Assembly: GCF_900112245.1 (NCBI RefSeq)
Contig: NZ_FOYX01000002.1
Location: 558,001 to 622,000, forward strand
Reading direction: 5' to 3'
DNA length: 64,000 nucleotides
Source of the DNA: Maribacter stanieri
GTDB lineage: Bacteria > Bacteroidota > Bacteroidia > Flavobacteriales > Flavobacteriaceae
Shown here: in pieces, positions 8,529 through 16,013 of the stretch
Numbering within the stretch: position 1 is the stretch's first letter
Layout: every line of letters starts with the position of its first letter
Position numbers and translations under genes: made by a program
The notes under the pieces: generated by a model
What the model was told of the DNA's origin: nothing
The model's input: the letters and a program-made list of their open reading frames with translations, nothing else
Databases searched by the model: none

Positions 8529-9161
8529 ATGATTCAGAATTTAACGGAAGAATACGGAAATATCTTTGAGCCAGAACTTATTAATGAAATTGTACAAGTA
8601 GGTACTTTTAAAGAAGTGCCCGAAGGTTATAAATTAATAGAAATAGGTGACTACTTAAGAGGTATGCCTTTATTGATTTCTGGAGTTATTAAAATTTTAC
8701 GGGAAGATGAAGATGGTGATGAATTGTTGCTATACTACCTAGAAAAAGGAGATACCTGTTCTATGACCATGGCTTGTTGTATGGGCGATGCCAAAAGTGA
8801 AATAAGAGCTGTTGCAGAGACCGATGCAAAACTGATTATGGTTCCTATTCAGAAAATGGAAGAATGGACAGCCAAATATAAGTCTTGGCGAAACTTCGTT
8901 TTTAACAGTTACCACGTAAGACTAAACGAACTTTTAAGTACACTAGACAGTATTGCCTTCCAAAAAATGGATGAGCGTTTAATTGGCTACTTAAAAGAAA
9001 AAGCAAGGGTTACTAAAGATGATATTATTCATAGTACCCATCAAGATATTGCATATGATCTTCATAGTTCTAGGGTTGTCATATCTAGACTTTTAAAGAA
9101 ATTAGAGGAAATGGGTAAAATTAAACTCCATCGAAATTACCTAGAAATTTTAGCTTTATAA
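8529..9161 (+). CDS. Crp/Fnr-family transcriptional regulator
   Basis: 210-residue regulator with a cyclic-nucleotide-binding-type beta barrel (about 25-110), a long dimer helix (115-145) and a winged helix-turn-helix at the C-terminus; the recognition helix is around SSRVVISRLLKKLE (180-193), with the Ser-Arg...Ser-Arg pattern of Crp/Fnr proteins. There is no N-terminal four-Cys cluster as in E. coli Fnr, but a compact Cys group (C77, C83, C84, in TCSMTMACCMG) sits where effector contacts occur in the barrel. It is encoded behind DUF983 under a GTAAC-N4-GTTAC promoter, and the same operator precedes twelve other promoters nearby, so it is the best candidate regulator of the sulfur island. 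The sensed signal is unknown; oxygen, thiol or reactive sulfur are possibilities. Confidence 0.92.
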   Translation: MIQNLTEEYGNIFEPELINEIVQVGTFKEVPEGYKLIEIGDYLRGMPLLISGVIKILREDEDGDELLLYYLEKGDTCSMTMACCMGDAKSEIRAVAETDAKLIMVPIQKMEEWTAKYKSWRNFVFNSYHVRLNELLSTLDSIAFQKMDERLIGYLKEKARVTKDDIIHSTHQDIAYDLHSSRVVISRLLKKLEEMGKIKLHRNYLEILAL

Positions 9162-9168
9162 TCCTTCT

Positions 9169-9212
9169 GTAACCATTGTTACTGCACAGGTTTCCATACC
9201 ACTTTACATTTG
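9169..9212 (+). promoter_or_regulatory. Crp/Fnr-type promoter of the TauE exporter
   Basis: GTAACCATTGTTAC (9169-9182) with perfect -7 box TACATTTG (9205-9212), centres 33 bp apart. The operator is followed directly by TGCACAG, a variant of the TGTACAG extension seen in four other promoters here. Confidence 0.75.
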
Positions 9213-9231
9213 TGATTATTAAAATAATCAC

Positions 9232-10032
9232 ATGGAAATTTTGCACATATTTGGATACATTAGCGCTTTGATAATTGGTATATCATTAGGTCTCATTGGT
9301 GGAGGTGGTTCTATTTTAGCAGTACCCGTATTGGCATATCTTTTTTCAATTAACGAAAAAGCTGCAACCGCCTATTCTCTTTTTATTGTGGGTGCAAGTG
9401 CTCTTGTCGGGGGGTGGCAACAACATCTTAAAGGGTATGTAGATTGGCGTACCGCCGTTGTATTTGGTATACCAGCAATTATAAGTGTTACGCTTGTTAG
9501 ACATTATGTAGTGCCAGCTATGCCAGATGTTTTATTTCAAATTGAACACTTTCAATTTACACGTAGAATGGCAATGTTTGGACTATTTGCCATTCTAATG
9601 ATTCCCGCTGCATATTCCATGCTTAAAAAAGAAAAGACGGTTCTTAAAACGGGGCAAGTAACCTATAATTATCCATTAATTTTATTAGAAGGTCTTTTAG
9701 TTGGTAGCATTACCGGCTTAATTGGTGCAGGTGGCGGATTCTTAATTATTCCTGCATTGGTCATTTTAGCAAATGTTGAAATGAAAGTTGCAGTAGGTAC
9801 GTCTTTAATTATAATTGCCATTAAATCTTTAATGGGTTTCTTTCTAGGCGATGCAATGAACATGCTTATTGATTGGAAGTTTCTAGCAATTTTCACATCG
9901 CTTTCTTTCATTGGTATTTTTATTGGAAGTTACCTCAGCAACTTTATTGATGGCAAAAAATTAAAGAAGGGTTTCGGTTATTTTATTCTTGTAATGGCAG
10001 GCTTTATTTTCTACATGGAATTCTTTAAATAA
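9232..10032 (+). CDS. TauE/SafE family sulfite/organosulfur exporter
   Basis: 266-residue polytopic membrane protein with about eight helices and the duplicated glycine-rich TauE motif: GISLGLIGGGGSILAVPVLAY (about 17-37) and GSITGLIGAGGGFLIIPALVIL (about 158-179). Members move sulfite, sulfoacetate or related anions across the inner membrane. Its position between the regulator and the persulfide dioxygenases suggests export of sulfite made by them; this is inference. It has its own Crp/Fnr-type promoter and ends 81 bp before the next start, with another promoter in that gap. Confidence 0.9.
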   Translation: MEILHIFGYISALIIGISLGLIGGGGSILAVPVLAYLFSINEKAATAYSLFIVGASALVGGWQQHLKGYVDWRTAVVFGIPAIISVTLVRHYVVPAMPDVLFQIEHFQFTRRMAMFGLFAILMIPAAYSMLKKEKTVLKTGQVTYNYPLILLEGLLVGSITGLIGAGGGFLIIPALVILANVEMKVAVGTSLIIIAIKSLMGFFLGDAMNMLIDWKFLAIFTSLSFIGIFIGSYLSNFIDGKKLKKGFGYFILVMAGFIFYMEFFK

Positions 10033-10044
10033 AATTTTCCTTAT

Positions 10045-10088
10045 GTGACTAATGTCACTGTACAGCTCTTTTACAAATGGTATTTTTA
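10045..10088 (+). promoter_or_regulatory. Crp/Fnr-type promoter of the first persulfide dioxygenase
   Basis: GTGACTAATGTCAC (10045-10058), a Crp-like half-site variant, followed by TGTACAG and, with centres 33 bp apart, the -7 box TATTTTTA (10081-10088; one mismatch to TAnnTTTG). Confidence 0.7.
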
Positions 10089-10113
10089 TTTCATTAATTA
10101 AAAAACCATAAAC

Positions 10114-11529
10114 ATGAAAGTAGAACAAATTTATACCGGATGTTTGGCACACGCCGCATATTATATAGAAAGTAACGGCGTTGCCGCAGTATTTGATCCG
10201 TTACGTGAAGTACAACCCTACATTGATCGCGCAAAGAAAGATAATGCTAAAATCAAATATGTTTTTGAAACTCATTTTCATGCCGACTTTGTTAGTGGTC
10301 ATTTAGATTTACAGAAAAAAGCTAATGCCGAAATTGTATTTGGTCCTGGTGCAAAACCAGCTTATGAGGCAACTATAGCAAAAGACAATCAAATTTTTGA
10401 AATTGGCGATTATAAGGTAAAAGTCATTCACACTCCTGGTCATACCATGGAAAGTACTACTTATCTCTTAATTGATGAGAATGGAAAAGAGCATGGCATT
10501 ATTACCGGAGATACCTTATTTATTGGTGATGTTGGTAGACCTGATCTAGCGCAACATGTAGTGGCAGATTTGACTGAAGAAAAATTAGCAGGACATTTAT
10601 ATGATTCTCTTAGAAATAGAATTATGCCTTTAAGTGATGATTTAATAGTATATCCAAATCATGGTGCCGGTTCTGCTTGTGGTAAAATGATGAGTAAAGA
10701 AACCACAGATACCTTAGGGCATCAAAAGAAAGTGAACTATGCTTTAAGACCAGACATGAGCAAAGAGGAATTTATAAAAGAACTCTTAACCGGACTCACA
10801 GCTCCTCCAGGATATTTTCCTAAAAATGTTTTAATGAACATTCAAGGGTATGAAAGTTTAGACAAAATCATGGACCGTGCTACTACATCATACACTCCCG
10901 AGGCTTTTGAGGCTGTAGCCAATGAAACCGGAGCATTAGTTTTAGATACTAGAAGTGCCGAAGATTTTGCCAAAGGTTTTATTCCTAATAGTATTAATAT
11001 CGGACTAGAAGGTAGTTTTGCCCAATGGGTAGGTGAAATGATACCAGATATAAAACAAGAAATACTGCTCGTTACTTATAAAGACAAAGAAGAGGAAGCT
11101 ATTACAAGACTGGCACGTGTTGGTTATGATAATACGGTAGGTTTTTTAAAAGGTGGTTTTGATTCTTGGAAAGAAGCTAAAAAGGATTACGAAACAAGTG
11201 ATAGAATCGATGGTAAGGAATTGGAAGCATTATACGCTACTAAAAAACCATTTATCATTGATGTTAGAAAAAAGAGTGAATTTGATTCTGAACATGTGGT
11301 AGGCGCCATCAATGTTCCTTTAAATGAAATCAACCAGCATCTATCTCAATTTCCAAAAGACAAGCCTTTCGTTTTACATTGTGCCGGTGGTTATAGAAGT
11401 ATGATAGCAGCTTCGATTTTAAAGCAAAGAGGATGGCAAGATTTCACAGATGTAAGAGGTGGATTTGAAGCTATTTCAAAAACATCTATTCCAACGTCAG
11501 AATATGTGTGCCCCTCTACCCTATTATAA
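10114..11529 (+). CDS. Persulfide dioxygenase-like MBL protein fused to two rhodanese domains (copy 1)
   Basis: 471 residues: an ETHE1-type metallo-beta-lactamase domain (1-250) followed by two rhodanese domains (about 265-365 and 375-471). Iron/substrate residues are present: H54, H56, D58 (HFHADF), H110 (TPGHT) and D133 (GDTLF). ETHE1-type enzymes oxidise glutathione persulfide to sulfite. The first rhodanese domain has no Cys in its active loop and should be inactive; the second has C423 in HCAGGYRS. The protein ends in a conserved CPSTLL tail. The next gene is a close paralogue with its own promoter, so the pair arose by tandem duplication including the control region. Substrate (glutathione, bacillithiol or free persulfide) cannot be told. 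Confidence 0.9.
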   Translation: MKVEQIYTGCLAHAAYYIESNGVAAVFDPLREVQPYIDRAKKDNAKIKYVFETHFHADFVSGHLDLQKKANAEIVFGPGAKPAYEATIAKDNQIFEIGDYKVKVIHTPGHTMESTTYLLIDENGKEHGIITGDTLFIGDVGRPDLAQHVVADLTEEKLAGHLYDSLRNRIMPLSDDLIVYPNHGAGSACGKMMSKETTDTLGHQKKVNYALRPDMSKEEFIKELLTGLTAPPGYFPKNVLMNIQGYESLDKIMDRATTSYTPEAFEAVANETGALVLDTRSAEDFAKGFIPNSINIGLEGSFAQWVGEMIPDIKQEILLVTYKDKEEEAITRLARVGYDNTVGFLKGGFDSWKEAKKDYETSDRIDGKELEALYATKKPFIIDVRKKSEFDSEHVVGAINVPLNEINQHLSQFPKDKPFVLHCAGGYRSMIAASILKQRGWQDFTDVRGGFEAISKTSIPTSEYVCPSTLL

Positions 11530-11544
11530 ATTTTTAAATAATTT

Positions 11545-11571
11545 AAAAGCCCTGTATCACATAGGGCTTTT
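11545..11571 (+). terminator. Terminator after persulfide dioxygenase copy 1
   Basis: Perfect 9-bp stem aaaagccct / agggctttt with a 9-nt loop, running into a T-rich tail (ttttct) 15 bp after the stop codon. Confidence 0.85.
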
Positions 11572-11589
11572 CTGTACCTATTCATCTAT

Positions 11590-11633
11590 GTAACCTAAGT
11601 TACTGTGTAGTCCTTTTTACAGATGTAATTTTG
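11590..11633 (+). promoter_or_regulatory. Crp/Fnr-type promoter of the second persulfide dioxygenase
   Basis: GTAACCTAAGTTAC (11590-11603) with perfect -7 box TAATTTTG (11626-11633), centres 33 bp apart. The bases after the operator (TGTGTAG) are a degenerate form of the TGTACAG extension. Confidence 0.75.
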
Positions 11634-11655
11634 TCTCAATAATAAATATGAACTT

Positions 11656-13065
11656 ATGAAAGTAGAACAAATATATACGGGTTGTCTTGCGCAAGGTGCT
11701 TATTACATTGAAAGCAATGGAGAAGTCGCCATTATTGATCCTCTACGAGAAGTACAGCCTTACATAAAGAAAGCTGCGGCAGATAATGCTAAAATCAAAT
11801 ATATTTTTGAAACTCATTTTCATGCCGATTTTGTTAGTGGTCATGTAACCTTGGCCAAAGAAACCGGTGCTGATATTATATACGGACCAAAAGCAAATCC
11901 GTCTTTCGAGGCTATAATCGCAAAAGATAATCAAGAGTTTAAATTAGGTGATATTACTATTACTGCATTACATACTCCTGGTCATACAATGGAAAGTACC
12001 ACATATTTACTAAGAGATGCCAATGGTAAAGACTATGCTATATTTAGCGGAGACACTTTATTTTTAGGTGATGTGGGCAGACCTGATCTTGCTCAGAAAA
12101 TGGGCGAATTAACAGAGCGTGACCTAGCCGGATTCTTATTTGACAGTCTACGTGAAAAAATTATGCCTTTAGCAGATGACGTCATCGTCTATCCCGCTCA
12201 TGGTGCCGGTTCTGCATGTGGTAAGAATATGATGAAAGAAACCGTAGATACCTTGGGCAACCAAAAGAAAATGAATTATGCTTTACGTTCAGATATGACG
12301 AAAGAAGAGTTTATTGATGAAGTGATCGATGGTTTACTACCACCACCTCAATATTTTCCTTTAAACGTAAAATTGAACAAAGAAGGTTATGAAGATATAA
12401 AAGAAGTCTTGGAACGTGGTACAAGAGCTCTTTCCCCAAAGGCTTTTGAAGCTGCTGCAAATGAAACAGGTGCCATTGTATTAGATGTGCGAAACCAAGA
12501 TGATTTTGCGGCAGGTCATATACCGCGTTCTATTTTCATAGGTCTTAACGGTAGCTTTGCTCCTTGGGTAGGTGCCTTAATCGCCGATGTCAAACAACCT
12601 ATTTTATTGGTTACCCCTGTTGGTATGGAAGAGGAAGCAGTAACTAGACTTTCTAGAGTTGGTTTTGATGGTACTTTAGGGTATTTAGAAGGAGGTTTTG
12701 ATGCTTGGAAAAAGGCAGCAATGGAATATGATACCGTTAGCCAAGTTGATGCCAACAAGCTTAAAAAAGTTCTTGAAACTGAAAAAGCACCTGTATTTGA
12801 TGTGCGTAAAGAATCTGAATTTCTATCTGAACATATCTTAGATGCAAAAAATACTCCGTTAGATTTTCTAAATGATCATTTAGCAGAATTTCCAGAAAAG
12901 AAACAGTTTTATGTACACTGTGCCGGTGGTTACAGAAGTATGATTGCGGCATCTATTTTAAAAAGTAGAGGTATTCATAATCTTATAGATGTAAAAGGAG
13001 GATTTAAAGCTATAAAAGAAGCTGGTATTCCAGTTTCCGAATTTGTTTGTCCAACTACATTATAA
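11656..13065 (+). CDS. Persulfide dioxygenase-like MBL protein fused to two rhodanese domains (copy 2)
   Basis: 469 residues, collinear with copy 1 over the whole length and clearly paralogous (for example MKVEQIYTGCLA, FETHFHADFVSGH and GDTLFLGDVGRPDL are shared). Metal ligands H54, H56, D58 and H110 are retained. The central rhodanese lacks Cys in its loop; the C-terminal one has C422 in HCAGGYRS; the CPTTL tail is kept. It is separated from copy 1 by a terminator and an independent Crp/Fnr-type promoter. Two near-equivalent enzymes side by side may differ in thiol co-substrate or expression level; nothing in the active site distinguishes them by eye. Confidence 0.9.
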   Translation: MKVEQIYTGCLAQGAYYIESNGEVAIIDPLREVQPYIKKAAADNAKIKYIFETHFHADFVSGHVTLAKETGADIIYGPKANPSFEAIIAKDNQEFKLGDITITALHTPGHTMESTTYLLRDANGKDYAIFSGDTLFLGDVGRPDLAQKMGELTERDLAGFLFDSLREKIMPLADDVIVYPAHGAGSACGKNMMKETVDTLGNQKKMNYALRSDMTKEEFIDEVIDGLLPPPQYFPLNVKLNKEGYEDIKEVLERGTRALSPKAFEAAANETGAIVLDVRNQDDFAAGHIPRSIFIGLNGSFAPWVGALIADVKQPILLVTPVGMEEEAVTRLSRVGFDGTLGYLEGGFDAWKKAAMEYDTVSQVDANKLKKVLETEKAPVFDVRKESEFLSEHILDAKNTPLDFLNDHLAEFPEKKQFYVHCAGGYRSMIAASILKSRGIHNLIDVKGGFKAIKEAGIPVSEFVCPTTL

Positions 13066-13115
13066 TCTAAATAGACATTTACAAACTCAAAGATTTTTTT
13101 ATTGGTTGGTTTATT

Positions 13116-13149
13116 AAGGAAACGGTCATATACTAAAGACCGTTTCCTT
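13116..13149 (+). terminator. Terminator after persulfide dioxygenase copy 2
   Basis: Perfect 12-bp stem aaggaaacggtc / gaccgtttcctt with a 10-nt loop and trailing T run. It separates the gene from the downstream single-domain rhodanese. Confidence 0.88.
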
Positions 13150-13182
13150 TTAATATTGAATATTAATTATAAATAAAAAACT

Positions 13183-13527
13183 ATGTCATTTTTAAGTACA
13201 CTTTTCGGTAAAAAAGAAGAAACTACAGGTAATATCACTATCCTGAATAAGACCGAATATGCAACACAAATTGTAGCGAATAATATAAAACCTTTTGATG
13301 TTAGAACAGCTTCTGAATTTAATAGCGGACATATAAAAAAAGCAATTAACGTTGATTTTTTTAACGCAGGTAATTTCAATAAATATTTTGAAAAACTTGA
13401 TAAAAATAAGCCTGTTTATGTCTATTGCAGATCAGGGGCAAGAAGCCAAAAAGCTGCACGCAAGTTATTAAACATGGGCTTTTTACAAGTATATGATTTA
13501 AAAGGAGGTTATAGTGCTTGGCACTAA
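13183..13527 (+). CDS. Single-domain rhodanese (sulfurtransferase)
   Basis: 114 residues forming one rhodanese fold, with FDVRTASEFNSGHIKKAINV (38-57) and the active loop C82-RSGARS. Such small rhodaneses carry sulfane sulfur between proteins or to small thiols. The N-terminal MSFLSTLFGKKEE is a short extension with no clear signal peptide. It starts 33 bp after a strong terminator, so it must have its own promoter; TAATATTG at 13151-13158 is a one-mismatch -7 candidate. It sits among persulfide-oxidising genes, which supports a sulfane-sulfur role. Confidence 0.88.
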   Translation: MSFLSTLFGKKEETTGNITILNKTEYATQIVANNIKPFDVRTASEFNSGHIKKAINVDFFNAGNFNKYFEKLDKNKPVYVYCRSGARSQKAARKLLNMGFLQVYDLKGGYSAWH

Positions 13528-13621
13528 ACAAGAATAGCTCTCAGCTTTTAATTATTTGAATTCTACTTTACTTTTATTGAAGCTAATAAATATCATTTAA
13601 CGGGTTATAAATCTAATTCTC

Positions 13622-14260
13622 ATGGATAAAATCTTTTTAATGCTTGGACTTGTTTTTACATTTAGTTGTAAAGATGCTCCAAAAGTAAAACAAGAAATTA
13701 TAGATAATTCTAAGAGTGAATCTTTCAAAAAACACACAACCGTTAAAGATGCAAAAATTAGTGACAGTCTACTATTGGAAAAAGGCAAAATGTACGCACA
13801 AAAGACCCAGACGGTATTAGGCAAAAACTTAATGCTTCAATTGCAAAAAGGTGGTCCCGTTGATGCTGTAGCATTTTGTAATGAAAAAGCGTATCCGTTA
13901 ACAGATAGTATTGCCGCTATTTACAATGCCAAAATTAAAAGAGTAACCGATAAGCCTAGAAATCCAAAAAATAAAGCTAATGAGCTTGAGCTTGAGTATA
14001 TTGAATATTTTAAATCAAAAATTAAAAATAAAGAATCGTTTGAGCCAATTCTTACTAGTAATAATGGTACAACGAACTTTTATTCCCCTATTGTTACTAA
14101 TACCATGTGCTTAAATTGCCATGGAACGCCCGTAACAAATATAGCGCCAAAGGTTTCACAAATTATAAACGATAAATATCCCTACGACAAAGCTACTGGT
14201 TATACAGAAAATGAGGTAAGAGGTATTTGGAGTATAAGTTTTAACAAAGAAAAAAATTAA
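13622..14260 (+). CDS. Haem-binding lipoprotein, DUF3365/Tll0287-like
   Basis: 212 residues with a lipoprotein signal (lipobox FTFSC, C16) and a single c-type haem motif C163-LN-C166-H167 (CLNCHG) near the C-terminus. The preceding region (about 55-160, FCNEKAYPLTDSIAAIYNAKIKRVTDKPRNPKN) matches the DUF3365/Tll0287-like haem domain, a PAS-like periplasmic fold found alone or in sensor proteins. It is likely an envelope redox or sensory haem protein; partner unknown. The HMA gene starts 3 bp after the stop, so both are co-translated. Confidence 0.83.
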   Translation: MDKIFLMLGLVFTFSCKDAPKVKQEIIDNSKSESFKKHTTVKDAKISDSLLLEKGKMYAQKTQTVLGKNLMLQLQKGGPVDAVAFCNEKAYPLTDSIAAIYNAKIKRVTDKPRNPKNKANELELEYIEYFKSKIKNKESFEPILTSNNGTTNFYSPIVTNTMCLNCHGTPVTNIAPKVSQIINDKYPYDKATGYTENEVRGIWSISFNKEKN

Positions 14261-14263
14261 AAT

Positions 14264-14530
14264 ATGACATCAGTAATTCCTATTCAAAACCTTAAATGTG
14301 GCGGTTGTGCCAAAACTATAATTGCTAAATTGGAAGAGATACCGGCAATAACAAATGTATCTGTGTCTGTAGAATCGTCATCTGTTCAATTCGACGCTTT
14401 AAATCAGCAAGGAATAACAGCAGCAAAAGATAAATTAAAGTCAATTGGATACCCCAGTATTGACCAAGATAACTCAGTATTATCTAAAGCCAAATCTATT
14501 GTAAGTTGTGCTACAGGCAAACTATCTTAA
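14264..14530 (+). CDS. Heavy-metal-associated (HMA) domain protein
   Basis: 88 residues, one ferredoxin-like HMA domain with the metal-binding pair C12 and C15 in LKCGGCAKTI, and a third Cys (SCATG) near the end. Free-standing HMA domains are usually copper or zinc chaperones. The gene begins 3 bp after the haem lipoprotein and ends before a convergent terminator. With a copper-type TonB receptor and two copper/haem oxidases in the same stretch, copper is the likeliest cargo, but that is inference. Confidence 0.85.
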   Translation: MTSVIPIQNLKCGGCAKTIIAKLEEIPAITNVSVSVESSSVQFDALNQQGITAAKDKLKSIGYPSIDQDNSVLSKAKSIVSCATGKLS

Positions 14531-14544
14531 TAAACATAAAATAA

Positions 14545-14580
14545 CCAAAGAAGAGGTTAAATTGTTTACTTCTTCTTTGG
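14545..14580. terminator. Bidirectional terminator, overlapping the 3' end of the sterol-desaturase gene
   Basis: Stem ccaaagaagaggt / acttcttctttgg (13 bp, one G-U) with a 10-nt loop, between the convergent HMA and sterol-desaturase-like genes. The right arm includes the last codons of the minus-strand gene. Confidence 0.75.
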
Positions 14581-15441
14581 CTTAAAACCATGTACCGCTT
14601 GCCCTAAAAAGTCTTTTGGCAAATCCTCATCTCCAGGATATCCTAACCTTATATTACCGCTATCTTCTGGTATATAGTCCGTCTTAAAGATATAATCCCA
14701 TATACTTAAACTAATACCAAAATTGACCCCATACGTTCCCTCTGGTAAATCATAGGCATGGTGGTATAAATGCATTACAGGATTATTGAACAGATATTTT
14801 AAAGGTCCCCAAGTAATTTTTATGTTAGAATGATTAAAATGACCAATAGCTATAGCAGCAAAATGGACAATATACGCCTGTTCTGGTTCAAAGCCACCCA
14901 GAATCATTACACCAAAAGTTTTTAACGGCTTGTAAAGAATATTCTCCATCCAATGATAACGTAAATGTGCAGCAAAACCCATTTCTTTCACGCTATGGTG
15001 TACTTTATGAAAATTCCATAGAAAAGCATATTTATGAAGCAAAGTATGCGTAAACCATTGTACAAAATCCAATACAACAAAAAACAATAATAGCTGGCCC
15101 CACATTGGCCAATTGGAAATATCTATAAGCGCCAGACTGTTAGATGCTACACCTATATCCTCAAAAAATACTTGCAGCATCTTATAGATGCCGCTAATTG
15201 CTATAGCGAACAAAAAGAAGTTGAAAAACATATAAAAAGCATCTAACCAAAAGTCTTTTCTAAAAACACCTTGCTCTTTTCTCCAAGGAAAAACTATCTC
15301 TAAAAGCCATACTACTAACGAGATAAGAATTAAGCCCCAAAAGTAATTTAGATACCAGGGAACATTAAAAATTATTGACTTCCAGGTCCAACTAAATGTC
15401 CCTGAAACTGCGTTTAAAAATGCCTCTACATATGCTTCCAT
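14566..15441 (-). CDS. Sterol desaturase / fatty acid hydroxylase family membrane protein
   Basis: 291 residues with about four membrane helices and the His clusters that bind the di-iron centre of this superfamily: H132-x3-H136 (HTLLH), H145-x2-H148-H149 (HKVHH) and H224-x2-H227-H228 (HLYHH). Bacterial members hydroxylate or desaturate lipids using oxygen; the substrate here is unknown. It has a Crp/Fnr-type promoter with a perfect -7 box, so a membrane-lipid change belongs to the same regulon as the sulfur genes. No lipid gene is adjacent. Confidence 0.87.
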   Translation of the reverse strand: MEAYVEAFLNAVSGTFSWTWKSIIFNVPWYLNYFWGLILISLVVWLLEIVFPWRKEQGVFRKDFWLDAFYMFFNFFLFAIAISGIYKMLQVFFEDIGVASNSLALIDISNWPMWGQLLLFFVVLDFVQWFTHTLLHKYAFLWNFHKVHHSVKEMGFAAHLRYHWMENILYKPLKTFGVMILGGFEPEQAYIVHFAAIAIGHFNHSNIKITWGPLKYLFNNPVMHLYHHAYDLPEGTYGVNFGISLSIWDYIFKTDYIPEDSGNIRLGYPGDEDLPKDFLGQAVHGFKPKKK

Positions 15442-15458
15442 TCAAATAACAATTTTTA

Positions 15459-15502
15459 CAAAAATACTTTTTTTAAAATCGCAACTTGGTAACTTAAGTT
15501 AC
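15459..15502 (-). promoter_or_regulatory. Crp/Fnr-type promoter of the sterol-desaturase-like gene
   Basis: GTAACTTAAGTTAC (15489-15502), a perfect 14-bp palindrome. On the minus strand the perfect -7 box TATTTTTG lies at 15459-15466, centres 33 bp apart, 17 bp before the start codon. Confidence 0.75.
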
Positions 15503-15678
15503 ATTAATTCTTCCCATTAACATTGAACTTTACACATGACTATTATCATATTCTATGTAATTGATTACGTATACATTGCATTTATAATGAGCAGTATACA
15601 AGCTGCTTAATTGATAAGTCTTTTATAAACGCAAATCATTACAATTTGCAAACAAATCATAATTTAAAAATTAGTATC

Positions 15679-15885
15679 ATGAAAAAAAACATGGGAAGTA
15701 CAGATCGTTTTATTAGAATATTTATTGCCGTAGCACTTTTAACTACATTCTATACGGATACAGTTACTGGCGTTTTAGGCTATATTATGGTAGCTATTGC
15801 CGCTATTTTTATTTTAACCACATTCGTTAGCTTTTGCCCGCTCTATACTTTATTCGGAATAAATACGTGTAAGCTAAAAAAATAG
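15679..15885 (+). CDS. Small DUF2892 membrane protein
   Basis: 68 residues. The family signature is MKKNMGSTDRFIRIFIAVALL, followed by a second helix and a C-terminal SFCPLYTLFGINTCK with two Cys, as in the membrane part of YgaP (a rhodanese-linked membrane protein). I start at the ATG 15679 rather than the in-frame ATG at 15646, because MGSTDR lies at the N-terminus in relatives. A second DUF2892 gene occurs at 37572. Its place beside SQR and rhodanese genes fits the YgaP-like sulfur link, though the activity of DUF2892 alone is not known. Confidence 0.85.
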   Translation: MKKNMGSTDRFIRIFIAVALLTTFYTDTVTGVLGYIMVAIAAIFILTTFVSFCPLYTLFGINTCKLKK

Positions 15886-15944
15886 ATTTTCAACTGGTAT
15901 AGTATATTAATTATAATGAGGTTGTACATTACATTCAACCTTAT

Positions 15945-15988
15945 GTAACCTTTGTTACATAATTATCATTTTACAACTATTATATTTA
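15945..15988 (+). promoter_or_regulatory. Crp/Fnr-type promoter of the type II SQR
   Basis: GTAACCTTTGTTAC (15945-15958) and, with centres 33 bp apart, the -7 box TATATTTA (15981-15988; one mismatch). Confidence 0.7.
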
Positions 15989-16013
15989 TTGAATTCTAAT
16001 AAAATAGCTGAAA

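Noticed and set aside
13584-13595. TAATaaatATCA, a near Fnr palindrome before the haem lipoprotein gene
   Set aside because: The position 33 bp downstream falls on the start codon, so no -7 box can be placed; likely chance in AT-rich DNA.
15525-15532. Plus-strand promoter from the 15489 operator toward the DUF2892 gene
   Set aside because: GAACTTTA matches only 4 of 6 box positions and the gene starts about 150 bp further on, so the operator is assigned only to the minus-strand gene.
15557-15568. GTAAT-TG-ATTAC palindrome upstream of the first DUF2892 gene
   Set aside because: The gap between half-sites is 2 bp instead of 4, and the bases 33 bp on (15592-15599) do not resemble TAnnTTTG.
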